Origin: Halorussus caseinilyticus
GTDB lineage: Archaea > Halobacteriota > Halobacteria > Halobacteriales > Haladaptataceae
Direction of reading: 5' to 3'
NCBI RefSeq assembly: GCF_029338395.1
Contig: NZ_CP119809.1
Location: 2,728,001-2,792,000 of the forward strand
Length of the DNA stretch: 64,000 bases
This document shows, in pieces, positions 1-8,462 of the stretch. The notes beneath the pieces were generated by a model, which was not told where the DNA came from, searched no databases, and was given only the letters and a program-made list of their open reading frames with translations. Every line of letters begins with the position of its first letter. Position 1 is the stretch's first letter. A program made the position numbers and the translations under genes.

Positions 1-540
1 TCGGAACTGTTCACCGAACACACCACGCGCGCCACCCTCCCGGTTCTCGACGGCCGAGCGAGCGTCGGACAGTTGGCTCGACTCTGGACGCTCGTCTACG
101 CCGGAAACGTCCTCGGCGGCGGCGTCTTCGCCGTCTCGATGGTGTACTTCGCTCCGGCCTACGGCATCGTGGACGCCTCGGCGTTCGGCGAAATCGCCAC
201 GAACCTCACGGCTCACGGTCCGTGGCTCCTGTTGGCGGGCGGTGTCGTCGCCGGATGGCTGATGGGCCTGCTCTCGTGGCTTCTCACGGCCGCCAAAGAG
301 AGCATCTCGCGTATCGCGGTCGTGTGGCTAGTCACGACCGGTATCGGTCTCGCACACCTCCCCCACTCCATCGCGGGGAACGTCGAAGTGCTGGCCGGGA
401 CGCTGGTCTCGCCGTCCATCACCCTCGCGGAGTACGCGAGCTTTCTCGCACTCGCTACGGTCGGAAACGCCATCGGCGGCACCGTCTTCGTCGCCCTGTT
501 GAAGTACGGTCACGTCGTCCGCGGCGGGGAGGAACCCTGA
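1..540 (+). CDS. Formate/nitrite transporter (FNT) family protein, 3' part
   Basis: The frame is open from base 1, so the N-terminus lies outside the window; 179 residues remain. The family forms pentameric membrane channels for small monovalent anions such as formate or nitrite. The fragment has several hydrophobic segments and two glycine/asparagine breaks typical of FNT half-helices (GNVLGG near residue 41 and GNAIGG near residue 156), and an acidic ELFTEH stretch at the start. It ends in a short charged tail at a TGA that touches the stop of the next gene, which converges with no spacing. The substrate cannot be told from the sequence. Confidence 0.8.
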   Translation, partial: SELFTEHTTRATLPVLDGRASVGQLARLWTLVYAGNVLGGGVFAVSMVYFAPAYGIVDASAFGEIATNLTAHGPWLLLAGGVVAGWLMGLLSWLLTAAKESISRIAVVWLVTTGIGLAHLPHSIAGNVEVLAGTLVSPSITLAEYASFLALATVGNAIGGTVFVALLKYGHVVRGGEEP

Positions 541-1494
541 CTACGGCGGTCCGACCTCGCCCGCGAGGAAGTCCACGGCCGCCTCGGTCGCTTCGTCGCC
601 GGGTTCGAGCCACGGCATGTGGCCGTGGTCGTGGAGGGTCACGAAGTCGGCGTTCGCCATCGCGCTGACGACCGGCCGACCAACCGACGGCGGCCAGAAG
701 TAGTCCTCGGTTCCCCAGACGAACCGAGTGGGCGTCTCGATTGCTCGAACCCCCTCGCGCAGGTCGAACTGGGGTCGCGTCCCCCGGACCGACCCGAGTG
801 ACTTCATCAGCGACCAGAGACTCTCGCGCTGGCCGGGCAGGTCCTCGCCGACGAGTCCCGGCCGGAGGTAGGCGTCCGGGACCGCCGAGTCGTCTTCGAC
901 GTTGATGCGTCGGAACTCCTCGCGGGCATCGGAGACAGTCTCGGACTCGAAGTAGTCGAACAGCCACCGGCCGACCACCGGCAGGTCGAACAGTCGAAAG
1001 AAGACCGGAACGTCCTGCGAGAGTCCGGCGGGCGCGCCGATGGCACAGAGCCGGTCCACGCGCTCGGGGTAGTCAATCGTCAGCGCGAGCGACTGGAACC
1101 CGCCGAGCGAGTTGCCGAGTACCGCGGTTTCTCCGACGCCGACCGAATCGAGGAAGTCGGTGACGTACTCGACGCCGAACTCCCGGAACCCCGTCTCGCG
1201 GTAGTCCACCGCAGTCGAGAGTCCCCGGCCCGGCCGGTCGGGTGCGTAGACGGTGAAGTGGTCGGTCAGCGCGTCGAACATGGGAAGCCAGCAGGTCGCG
1301 GTCGCACCGAGACCGTGGAGCGCGAGCAGAGGCGGTCCCTCGCCCGCGGTCAGGTAGTGGACGCGCCCCGCGGGGTCGGGCAGTGTGACGTACTTCGACT
1401 CGGCGTCTACTTCGTAGTGGCCGCACGCCGCCGCAAGCGCGTCGAGGTACCGGCGGGCCTCCGCACTCGGTTCGTGGTCGTACTGGAGGGTCAC
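541..1494 (-). CDS. Alpha/beta-fold hydrolase
   Basis: This 317-residue soluble protein has the alpha/beta hydrolase plan: a core strand with LLALHGLG, a nucleophile elbow GNSLGG (catalytic Ser), and a C-terminal HDHGHMPWLEP segment that should supply the catalytic His. A cap region lies between about residues 165 and 235. The family covers esterases, epoxide hydrolases and haloperoxidase-like enzymes, and the substrate is not evident. It converges on the FNT gene with no gap and is followed upstream by a separate lipoprotein gene. No signal peptide is seen, so it is probably cytoplasmic. Confidence 0.85.
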   Translation of the reverse strand: MTLQYDHEPSAEARRYLDALAAACGHYEVDAESKYVTLPDPAGRVHYLTAGEGPPLLALHGLGATATCWLPMFDALTDHFTVYAPDRPGRGLSTAVDYRETGFREFGVEYVTDFLDSVGVGETAVLGNSLGGFQSLALTIDYPERVDRLCAIGAPAGLSQDVPVFFRLFDLPVVGRWLFDYFESETVSDAREEFRRINVEDDSAVPDAYLRPGLVGEDLPGQRESLWSLMKSLGSVRGTRPQFDLREGVRAIETPTRFVWGTEDYFWPPSVGRPVVSAMANADFVTLHDHGHMPWLEPGDEATEAAVDFLAGEVGPP

Positions 1495-1558
1495 GGGACC
1501 ACCTACGTAGCCCGGCGGAAAAGCATTAGCGACTGCCGACGGGCACGGTCGGAGCGTC

Positions 1559-2653
1559 TCAGAGTCGCGGCGAGACCTTCCACTGGCTATCGACGACCAA
1601 CCCGTCGTCGCCGTCGCGGAGTCGCACGTCCACGGCCTCCCACCCGAAGTCGTGGTCGCCCGCCCCGGACCGGAGTCGCGCGCCGACCCGGTACCAACCG
1701 GGTCCGGAGGGTTCGAAGGTCATCTCGGCGTGGTCGCCGTCGCACCGCCGGTCCCACTCGACCGCTCGCGCTCCGGGGAGGGCGTCCTCGGTCGCGTCCA
1801 CGTCGCCGAGGTAGCCGACGCCGCAGTCGGCCACGACTGCGGCGTACTCCCGGACCTCGTGGGCGTGCCGGTCGTGCCACGCGGCGTACGCGCCGCCGCG
1901 CCACTTGTACCGGCCGTTTCGACCGCGGGACGGACTCGCCCCGCTTCCTCGCTTGCCGGGGTCGGGCTTGCGGCTTCCGCCGCTTCCGCTCTTGGACCCG
2001 CCACTGCGTCCGCTCCGGCCGCTTCCGCTCTTAGACCCGCCACTGCGTCCGCTCCGGCCGCTTCCGCTCCGTCCGCCGCCGCTTCGACCCCCGCCGCCTC
2101 GTCCGGGACTCCGACCCGCCGCCGTCCCGACGGGAACGAGTCCGGCGAGCGAGTCGCCGAGGAGTCCGAGCGCGGACGACGAGGTTTCGGTTCGGGTTGC
2201 GGTCGCTGTGGCGTTCGTCGTGGTAGTCGCGGTCGTGGCGGTCGCGGTCGCGTTTTCGGTCGTCGCGGTGGCGTTCGTCGCTGTGGCGTTCGCCGTCGCG
2301 TTCGTCGCCGTCTCGCTCCCGGCCGGGGTCGTGGTTCCGGCGAGGTCTGCGCGGGACTCCACGACCGGGTTCGACTCGAAGGTGACGAGCAGTCGCGTCC
2401 CGGACGCTTCGACGGCCGCGAACACCGCCGACTCGCGCGGCGGGGCCGTCAAATCGGTCGGCGTCTCGGCCGCGTCGTCGGCGTCGTGGTCTTCGGGAAC
2501 GTTCTCCGCCGATTCGGAGTCGTCTGCTGGTTCGCTCCGGTCGTCGGGTCGTCTCGTCTGCGGGTCGTCGCTCGAACCCGAGAGGCACCCGGCGAGACCG
2601 ACGGCCGCGCCGAGTGTCGCTACGCTGGTCTGGAGGACTTGGCGGCGTTGCAC
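1559..2653 (-). CDS. Gly/Ser/Arg-rich Tat lipoprotein of unknown function
   Basis: A GTG start gives 364 residues beginning MQRRQVLQTS with a lipobox (GLAGC near residue 22), so a Tat-exported, lipid-anchored surface protein is expected. Next come an acidic stretch, an Ala/Thr/Asn tract with many N-glycosylation sequons (about residues 120-155), and a Gly/Ser/Arg/Lys tract (about 175-245) that is tandemly repeated at DNA level around 1975-2080 in roughly 36-base units. The last 115 residues look like a compact domain rich in Trp, Tyr and Asp that I do not recognise. The middle probably spans the S-layer as a flexible spacer. No neighbour suggests a function. Confidence 0.7.
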   Translation of the reverse strand: MQRRQVLQTSVATLGAAVGLAGCLSGSSDDPQTRRPDDRSEPADDSESAENVPEDHDADDAAETPTDLTAPPRESAVFAAVEASGTRLLVTFESNPVVESRADLAGTTTPAGSETATNATANATATNATATTENATATATTATTTTNATATATRTETSSSALGLLGDSLAGLVPVGTAAGRSPGRGGGGRSGGGRSGSGRSGRSGGSKSGSGRSGRSGGSKSGSGGSRKPDPGKRGSGASPSRGRNGRYKWRGGAYAAWHDRHAHEVREYAAVVADCGVGYLGDVDATEDALPGARAVEWDRRCDGDHAEMTFEPSGPGWYRVGARLRSGAGDHDFGWEAVDVRLRDGDDGLVVDSQWKVSPRL

Positions 2654-2762
2654 GAGGTAGAGGGTCGAATCGAAGTGATAAATGCTTGTTGGGAACGGGG
2701 TGCGAGTCAGAAGACGGAATATATATTTGAACTTACCATCTATCCCGAAGTATCGGTCGAGA

Positions 2763-3449
2763 ATGGCGGAAAAGCTCTATATTTTCGTAGACGAGAGTGG
2801 ACACCACTCACGGGGAGAGCATTACACGGTCGCCAGTTGCTGGTGTCTCTCGAAGAACTCCCCACAGAACGTCCTCAACAACGCACGGAGGGAATTAACA
2901 CGGTACATCTCGAACACAGACGGGTTTGGCGAGGTCGGAGAACTCAAAGGAACTCAACTGCCGAAAGACAAAATCGGCTCTTTTCTTGAAACGTTCGAAC
3001 GGTTCATCTACGACGACGGAACAGTCGCCGACCCACCGTATCCGTGGCAAGACTCGAGACCGCTTCGTTGTTCGTACCACGATTGCAATCCGGAGTTGGG
3101 AAAGCAGATATTATCGAAGTACATGCCCGAAGTGGACGCTCCGGGAGCACTCCAACGATTGGCTCTCGCTAGAATCTTGAGTCCGCTTACCGACGCGGAT
3201 ACTATCGACTTAGAGACCGTCAGCGAGATACACCTCGTTCCGGACGCACACGTTTGGGAAACTCCAGCAGACGAGGTTTGTGAACTATTGGAGGACAACG
3301 ACGGCCCGGCTATCGAAATGGAGACGCGAGATAGTAGTCAAACCCCCGGAATCCAAGTTGCTGATTTGATGGCGTATTCGAGGCGAAACTACGTCAAGGA
3401 TTGCGATTGCGAAGATGCCGCTAACTTCGTATCCGATGTGAGTCTGTAG
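2763..3449 (+). CDS. DUF3800-type protein (RNase H-like fold)
   Basis: This 228-residue protein begins MAEKLYIFVDESGHH, the N-terminal FVDESG motif of DUF3800, and has the late acidic motif QVADLMAYSRRN (about residue 196) that completes the presumed metal site. The family is predicted to have an RNase H-like nuclease fold and is often found in mobile or defence contexts. The ATG at 2763 is chosen because homology begins there; an upstream in-frame ATG at 2682 adds 27 unlikely residues. An AT-rich TATA-like tract lies at about 2718-2729. Base composition looks lower in GC than both neighbours, and a CRISPR-like repeat pair follows 24 bases after the stop. Recent acquisition is likely; the function is unproven. 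Confidence 0.75.
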   Translation: MAEKLYIFVDESGHHSRGEHYTVASCWCLSKNSPQNVLNNARRELTRYISNTDGFGEVGELKGTQLPKDKIGSFLETFERFIYDDGTVADPPYPWQDSRPLRCSYHDCNPELGKQILSKYMPEVDAPGALQRLALARILSPLTDADTIDLETVSEIHLVPDAHVWETPADEVCELLEDNDGPAIEMETRDSSQTPGIQVADLMAYSRRNYVKDCDCEDAANFVSDVSL

Positions 3450-3472
3450 AACGTCACTCGACGGCGTTGATG

Positions 3473-3566
3473 GTCTCATACCCCTTCACTGAGGGATCAT
3501 CGTCCACCGTGCCGTCGAGCAGGCGGCGCTGGAAGTCTCATACCCCTTCACTGAGGGATCATCGTC
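3473..3566. CRISPR. Two-repeat CRISPR-like remnant, one spacer
   Basis: Two identical 32-base repeats (3473-3504 and 3535-3566) flank a unique 30-base spacer (3505-3534). The repeat contains a short inverted pair, CCCT/AGGG, around a six-base loop. Read on the minus strand each repeat ends in GTATGAGAC, similar to the common GAAAC-type 3' end, so transcription from the right is likely. The AT-rich flank at 3567-3670 could be the leader. The 23 bases between the DUF3800 stop and the first repeat could be a cut terminal spacer. No cas gene is in the window. A chance direct repeat or another repeat class cannot be excluded. Confidence 0.5.
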
Positions 3567-3680
3567 TTCCTTGCCGCCGTACACATACAGATTGTGTATG
3601 TTCCTGCATAAGTGTTTTGTATAGGATTACCCCTGTGGGGCAAACTGCAGGGGTAATACTGGCATAAATAACCTCGGGAC
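3567..3680. promoter_or_regulatory. AT-rich leader-like segment with a perfect inverted repeat
   Basis: This segment is AT-rich compared with its surroundings. It holds a small hairpin (ACATAC / GTATGT near 3580-3600) and a perfect 10-bp inverted repeat ATTACCCCTG / CAGGGGTAAT (3626-3635 and 3648-3657, 12-base loop). On the minus strand a TATTTATG tract at about 3663-3670 resembles a haloarchaeal TATA box pointing toward the repeats. It also lies just downstream of ahcY, so the hairpin could instead serve as that gene's terminator. Confidence 0.4.
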
Positions 3681-4964
3681 CTACGTCCCGTGTTGCCAGC
3701 TACCCATGTATTCGGCCTGCTCGTCGGTCAGGTCGTCGTACTCGACGCCCTCGGCGTCGAGTTTGATTTCGGCAATCTCCACGTCGAGTTCGTCGGGCAC
3801 GTCGTGGACGCCGGCGTCGTAGCTCTCGCCGTTCTCGACCAGTTCGCGGACGCAGGCGGCCTGCACGCCGAAGCTCTGGTCCATGACTTCGACCGGGTGG
3901 CCCAGCGCGATGGGCGAAGCGAGGTTGACGAGGCGGCCCTCCGCGAGGACGTTGAGGCGGCGACCGTCTTCCATCTCGTACTCTCGAACGCCGTCGCGGG
4001 CCTCTCGCTCGCTGACGGCGAGGTCCGAGAGTTGGTCTAAGTTGACCTCCACGTCGAAGTGGCCCGCGTTGGCGAGCAGAACGCCGTCGTCCATCTTCTC
4101 GAAGTGTTCTCTGGTGACGACGTTCTTGTTCCCGGTCGTAGTGAGGAACACGTCGCCGACTTCGGCGGCCTCGGCCATCGGCATCACGTCGTAGCCCTCC
4201 ATGTGGGCCTCCAGCGCGCGGCGGGGTTCGACTTCGGTCACGATGACGTTGGCGTTCTGGCCCGAGGCCTTCTTTGCGACGCCGCGGCCACAGTCGCCGT
4301 AGCCCGCGACGACGACGTTCTTGCCCGCCCACGAGAGGTTCGTGGTCATGGCGATGTTAGCCAGCGAGGACTCGCCCGTGCCGTGGACGTTGTCGAACAG
4401 GCGCTTCATCGGCGTGTCGTTCACCGCGAAGACGGGGTAGTCGAGCGCGCCGTCCTCGTCCATCGCTCGGAGACGGTGGACGCCGGTCGTGGTCTCCTCG
4501 GCCCCGCCGACGATGGAGTCGATGAGTTCGGGATAGTCCTCGTGGATGGCCGCCACAAGGTCCATGCCGTCGTCCACGGTGATGGTGGGTTCGTGGGAGA
4601 TGACGGCTTCGATGGCGGCGTAGTACTCGTCGTCGTCCACCTCGCGCTTGGCGTAGGAGGTGATGTTGGGGTGTTCGTCCAAGGCGGCGCTCACGTCGTC
4701 GTGGGTCGAGAGCGGGTTACATCCGGTGATGGCGACTTCCGCGCCGCCCTCGGCGAGGGTCTCGACCAGCACGGCGGTCTTGGCTTCGACGTGCATCGCC
4801 ATCCCGATTCGCTGGCCCGCGAAGGGCTGGTTTTCCTCGAAGTCGGCCTGCATCGCGGTCAGAATCGGCATGTGTTCGCGCGCCCAGTCCATCTTGCGAT
4901 GGCCCTCGGTGCGAGCGGCGTCTACGTCCTCTACCTGCTCGCTTATCGTCGGATAGTCTGCCAT
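3681..4964 (-). CDS. ahcY: Adenosylhomocysteinase
   Basis: AhcY reversibly splits S-adenosylhomocysteine into homocysteine and adenosine, relieving product inhibition of methyltransferases. The 427-residue protein has the conserved catalytic region (NVHGTGESS), the Rossmann NAD motif (VVVAGYGDCGRG) and the HFDVE segment, and it ends at YMGSWQHGT without the C-terminal extension of bacterial and eukaryotic enzymes, as is usual in archaea. The ATG at 4964 (MADYPTISEQ) is chosen over an upstream in-frame extension that reads into a dispersed repeat. A nucleoside deaminase of the MTA/SAH family lies about 1.8 kb upstream on the same strand, which fits a shared SAM by-product pathway. Confidence 0.95.
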   Translation of the reverse strand: MADYPTISEQVEDVDAARTEGHRKMDWAREHMPILTAMQADFEENQPFAGQRIGMAMHVEAKTAVLVETLAEGGAEVAITGCNPLSTHDDVSAALDEHPNITSYAKREVDDDEYYAAIEAVISHEPTITVDDGMDLVAAIHEDYPELIDSIVGGAEETTTGVHRLRAMDEDGALDYPVFAVNDTPMKRLFDNVHGTGESSLANIAMTTNLSWAGKNVVVAGYGDCGRGVAKKASGQNANVIVTEVEPRRALEAHMEGYDVMPMAEAAEVGDVFLTTTGNKNVVTREHFEKMDDGVLLANAGHFDVEVNLDQLSDLAVSEREARDGVREYEMEDGRRLNVLAEGRLVNLASPIALGHPVEVMDQSFGVQAACVRELVENGESYDAGVHDVPDELDVEIAEIKLDAEGVEYDDLTDEQAEYMGSWQHGT

Positions 4965-5070
4965 GCGTGACAGAACGGCCACCGCGCCCAAAACGCTACC
5001 GAAGGCCGACGCGACGGGCCAGCGGACGGCGAGGGAGACAGTAGGGTGGACTTTTCGGTCCGGTCTCCGT

Positions 5071-5341
5071 CCGGCGCGTGCGGGCGCGGCCCGCAAGTGG
5101 CCGCGCCCATCCGCGCGAGGTCTTCGGGAACGTAGCGACCGAAGTCCTCGAACATCGAAGATTTTCGGGATGTAGCGAATCAGTGATTCAGAACAGCTCG
5201 TCGGAACTCGTTTCCGACGGTGGATGACTGAGCGACCGGAGGGAGCGAAGGAGTCGGTCGGGGAGGCGTGAGGCGCTGGCGGTGCTGTGCGGTCGCGGTG
5301 CTGTGCGGTCGCGGTCTGATTGGTTCAAGCCTGAAGCTAGC
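5071..5341 (+). repeat. Dispersed intergenic element, copy A
   Basis: This copy starts with a conserved CCGGCGCGTG head, then a perfect hairpin (GGGCGCGGCC, loop CGCAAGT, GGCCGCGCCC; 5082-5108), a long middle, and a conserved tail around TGATTGGTTCAAGCCTGAAG (ending at 5341). About 190 bases from the head onward are nearly identical to copy B (8268-8462), with roughly a dozen differences by eye. Read on the minus strand the shared block could encode a peptide beginning MFEDFGRY, but the other three copies do not keep this frame, so I treat it as a repeat and not a gene. Confidence 0.75.
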
Positions 5342-5605
5342 GTCCCGTCACCGTCGTCCTGTCGCCGTCTCGTCCCGTCACCGGCCTCCCGTCGCTGTCG
5401 CCGTGTCGTTCTCTTCGTCAGGGTAAGAAAGAAATAGGAATCCTAAAGCAATTAATAAGCATGTTTTGGCTAACTATAGATGACTCTAGCACCTCTATTC
5501 ATACGTCAAAAATCAGCGAAAGCCTCCACCGAAAAGTGAAGCAGGAAGTTCGGTGGAGAGTGAAAGCAGGAACTCTGTGGAGGAGCGTCAGCGGAGTTGA
5601 CCGGT
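5342..5605. other. Intergenic stretch with a terminator-like hairpin and a tandem duplication
   Basis: After a CCGTC-rich tract, the sequence turns AT-rich at about 5425-5520. Two imperfect 24-base tandem units lie at 5535-5558 and 5559-5582. A perfect 10-bp inverted repeat (CTCCACCGAA at 5524-5533, TTCGGTGGAG at 5549-5558) sits about 50 bases past the stop of the minus-strand Ig-like gene and may end its transcript. No gene is seen here. Confidence 0.5.
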
Positions 5606-6601
5606 TCAGCGACCCTTTCCTTTGCCCTTGCCGTTACCGTTGCCGTTGTTGCCTTTCTCGTCGTTACCCTTCTCGTCGTCTTTGTCGTCGCCGTTACCGG
5701 CGTGTTCGGGCGGACCTTGCGAACCGCCTTCGTCGGTGCCGTTCTCGGCGGTGGCGTTACCGGACTTGCCCGCGTCCTCGGGTTTGCCAGCGTGGTCGGG
5801 GCGCTTCTCGTCGGCCTTGCCCGGATTGTTCTCCGTCACGAAGTCCGAGATGACCTGTCCGATGGGACCGCTATCGTCGCCCGCGTTCAGCATCTCGTGG
5901 ACGAACGACGACACGAGGTCGCCGAACGTCTTCTTGTCATCCTCTTCGCCCGCGCCCGCGGTGAGCGTGGCAGTCGCCGTGCCGGTCGCGTTGTCCTTCT
6001 CGGCAGTGACCGAGACGGTCACGTTCTGTTCGGGGGCCGGGAGTTCGACCGTGCCGTTGGCGTCGGTGGTGTAGTTGCCAGCGCCCGCGTACGTGGTGTT
6101 GTCGTCAGTGACCGCGACGGTGACGGACGCGCCTTCGACCGCCGTGTCGTTCCGGGTCACCGTTACCGTGGCACCGGTGTCGGTCTCCGCGACGGTGACG
6201 CCGAGGGGTTCCGGCGACGAGTCGTCCTGCGCGTCGGCGACGAGCGTCGTGGTCGCCGTGCCGGTGGCGTTGTTCTTCTCGACCGTGACCGAGACGGTCA
6301 CGTTCTGTTCGGGGGCCGGGAGTTCGACCGTGCCGTTGGCATCGGTGGTGTAGTTGCCAGCGCCCGCGTACGTGGCGTTATCGTCGGTGACGCCGACGGT
6401 GACGGAGGCGTTCTCGACCGCCGACCCGTTGTGCGTGACCGTGACAGTCGCGCTGTCGTCGTCGGCTTGTCCGACCGTGACCGCGAGCGAGTCGTTCGCG
6501 GTCACGTCGCTTGCTGCACTACCTACGCCTGCGGCCGCGACACTCGACAGGACCAGAAGTCCCGCGAGGACGACCGAAAGGGTTCGCTTCTTCGAGGTCA
6601 T
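5606..6601 (-). CDS. Secreted protein with two Ig-like repeats
   Basis: The 331-residue product starts at MTSKKRTLSVV with a classical signal peptide (cleavage near residue 30). Two tandem domains of about 90 residues follow, nearly identical over the stretch YAGAGNYTTDANGTVELPAPEQN, and resemble carboxypeptidase-regulatory or invasin-like Ig folds, each with N-glycosylation sequons. After a helical segment (about residues 225-265) the tail is rich in Gly, Asn and Lys, ending in GKGKGKGR. An extracellular, possibly matrix or S-layer associated role is likely, but no enzyme motif is visible. The same GSAVxNAxVTV style recurs in the truncated gene at 17016. Confidence 0.75.
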   Translation of the reverse strand: MTSKKRTLSVVLAGLLVLSSVAAAGVGSAASDVTANDSLAVTVGQADDDSATVTVTHNGSAVENASVTVGVTDDNATYAGAGNYTTDANGTVELPAPEQNVTVSVTVEKNNATGTATTTLVADAQDDSSPEPLGVTVAETDTGATVTVTRNDTAVEGASVTVAVTDDNTTYAGAGNYTTDANGTVELPAPEQNVTVSVTAEKDNATGTATATLTAGAGEEDDKKTFGDLVSSFVHEMLNAGDDSGPIGQVISDFVTENNPGKADEKRPDHAGKPEDAGKSGNATAENGTDEGGSQGPPEHAGNGDDKDDEKGNDEKGNNGNGNGKGKGKGR

Positions 6602-6780
6602 TGCACTCGGTCCTACGGGAAACGAGGGATTAAACCCCATCTGCCGTACATATCGTTTTCGTGGTTCATGCGAGGAGAATGAAACTCTAAGATAGAGTTA
6701 AACCGTTTAAAGACAGTTCTAATCGTTCAAACTGGATTTCAACGTCGCGTTTCGTCTCTCGAAAGCGAGAAGACGGCGTG

Positions 6781-8079
6781 CTACTCCGCGCGCTCGACGG
6801 CGGCCGCGGCACGTCGCTCCGCCCGTTCGCGGACCGCCTCGGCGTCCAGCGTCAGCACCTCCCGGTCGCGCATCAGGACCGCGCCGTCACAGAGCGTGTG
6901 ACGCACGTCCGACCCGCGCGCCGCGTAGACGAGGTGGCTCACGAGGTCGTGGTGGGGCGTCAGGTGAGCCGCGTCGAGGTCCACGACGGCGAGGTCCGCG
7001 TTCGCGCCCTCCTCGATGCGACCGCTGTCGAACCCGAGCGCCGACGCACTCCCTTCGGTCGCCATCCGGACGACGCTTTCGGCGGGGACCGCGCTGGCGT
7101 CGTTCTCCGCCAGTTTGCCGACCATCGCGGCGTCGCGCATCTCGTCGAACACGTCGAGGTCGTTGTTCGAGGCCGTGCCGTCGGTACCGAGACCCACCGT
7201 CACGCCCGCGTCGAGCAGTTTCTGGACCGGGGCCATCCCGCTGGCGAGTTTCATGTTCGACGCCGGACAGTGGACGACGCTCGTGCCGGTCTCGGCCAGC
7301 AGGTCGATTTCGGTCGAATCGAGGTGGACGCCGTGGGCCACGAAGTCCGACTCGTCGGTCATGTCCAACTCGCGGGCGTAGTCGAGTGGTCGCTGGCCCT
7401 CCTCCTCGACGATGGGGTCCACCTCGTCGGTGGTCTCGTTGGCGTGGTAGTGGAGCGCAATTCCGTCTTCGCGGGCCTCGGGAACGAACTCCCGGAGGTA
7501 CTCCTCGCCGACGGTCGTGAGGCTGTGGGGCATGAACGCGGTCTTCACTCGGCCGTCCGCCGCGCCGTCGAACTCGCGGGCGACTTCGAGGCTCTGCTCG
7601 CAGTCCTCGCGCGCACCCTCCTCGTCTTTCCCGACAGTGACGATGCCGTAGCCGAGACGGGCGCGCAGACCGGCGTCCTCGACGGCCTCCACGACCTCTT
7701 CCTCGTGGAAGTACATGTCCGCGAACGCGGTGGTGCCCGACCGAATCATCTCCAGCAGGCCGAGTTCGGTCCCCGCGCGCACGTCCTCGGGCGTGAACTC
7801 GGCTTCGACAGGCCAAATGTCCTCCTGCAACCACGCGTCGAGTTCCTTGTCGTCGGCGTAGCCACGCAGGAGCGTCATCGCGGCGTGGGTGTGAGCGTTG
7901 ACCAGTCCCGGCATCACCAGTCCGTCCTCGGCGTCGAGGGTCTCGTCGCCTTCCGGCACCTCGTCGGGGTCGCCGACCGCGGCGATGTCGCCGGACTCGG
8001 AGTCTACCAGTACGTCGGCGCGTTCGACGCTCGCGTCGGGACGGAGGACCTGCCCGCCCGCGATTCGGAGTTTCGTCAT
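6781..8079 (-). CDS. Amidohydrolase, MTA/SAH/5'-deoxyadenosine deaminase family
   Basis: The 432-residue protein carries the amidohydrolase metal ligands: HTH in the GLVNAHTHAAM motif (about residue 60), HYHANET, the VVHCPASN motif, and GLGTDGTASNN with the catalytic Asp. This pattern fits the MtaD/DadD deaminases, which deaminate 5'-methylthioadenosine, S-adenosylhomocysteine or 5'-deoxyadenosine to inosine derivatives. The ATG at 8079 (MTKLRIAGGQ) is chosen; a longer in-frame reading runs into repeat copy B. Its place near ahcY supports a role in clearing SAM-derived nucleosides. Which nucleoside it prefers cannot be read from the sequence. Confidence 0.85.
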   Translation of the reverse strand: MTKLRIAGGQVLRPDASVERADVLVDSESGDIAAVGDPDEVPEGDETLDAEDGLVMPGLVNAHTHAAMTLLRGYADDKELDAWLQEDIWPVEAEFTPEDVRAGTELGLLEMIRSGTTAFADMYFHEEEVVEAVEDAGLRARLGYGIVTVGKDEEGAREDCEQSLEVAREFDGAADGRVKTAFMPHSLTTVGEEYLREFVPEAREDGIALHYHANETTDEVDPIVEEEGQRPLDYARELDMTDESDFVAHGVHLDSTEIDLLAETGTSVVHCPASNMKLASGMAPVQKLLDAGVTVGLGTDGTASNNDLDVFDEMRDAAMVGKLAENDASAVPAESVVRMATEGSASALGFDSGRIEEGANADLAVVDLDAAHLTPHHDLVSHLVYAARGSDVRHTLCDGAVLMRDREVLTLDAEAVRERAERRAAAAVERAE

Positions 8080-8267
8080 GGGGAGACCTTCTCGCGCCCG
8101 GCGTGTCAATCCACCGGGTTTAGTCGGCGATTCGGAGAATCGCCGACTCGATTCTGAAAAAGCCCTCGCGCGCTCGCCCTTTATCGGCCGAGGAGGTGAG
8201 CGTCGAGTCGGGCGAAACCCGGTGGCTGGTCGAACCGGCCGGAACGCGGTGGTTGACCGTCTCACGC

Positions 8268-8462
8268 CCGGCGCGTGCGGGCACGGCCCGCAAGTGGCCG
8301 CGCCCATCCGCGCGAGGTCTTCGGGAGCGTAGCGACCGAAGTCCTCGAACATCGAAGATTTTCGGGATGTAGCGAATCAGTGATTCCCAACAGCTCGTCG
8401 GAACTCGTTTCCGACGGTGGACGACTGAGCGACTGTCAGAAGCGAAGGAGTCGGTTGGGGGG
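8268..8462 (+). repeat. Dispersed intergenic element, copy B
   Basis: The head, hairpin (8279-8305) and middle match copy A closely. The hairpin carries one mismatch (GGGCACGGCC against GGCCGCGCCC, loop CGCAAGT), the only copy with an imperfect stem. The conserved tail seen in copies A, C and E is missing, and the match stops near 8462. Confidence 0.75.

Noticed and set aside
3626-3657. Third CRISPR repeat
   Set aside because: The inverted repeat ATTACCCCTG / CAGGGGTAAT resembles the repeat only in its C and G runs and does not match it along its length.
4943-5155. Possible small gene starting MFEDFGRY, also seen upstream of the deaminase
   Set aside because: The frame exists only in repeat copies A and B, whose DNA is nearly identical; copies C, D and E do not keep it. 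It is better explained as part of a dispersed element.
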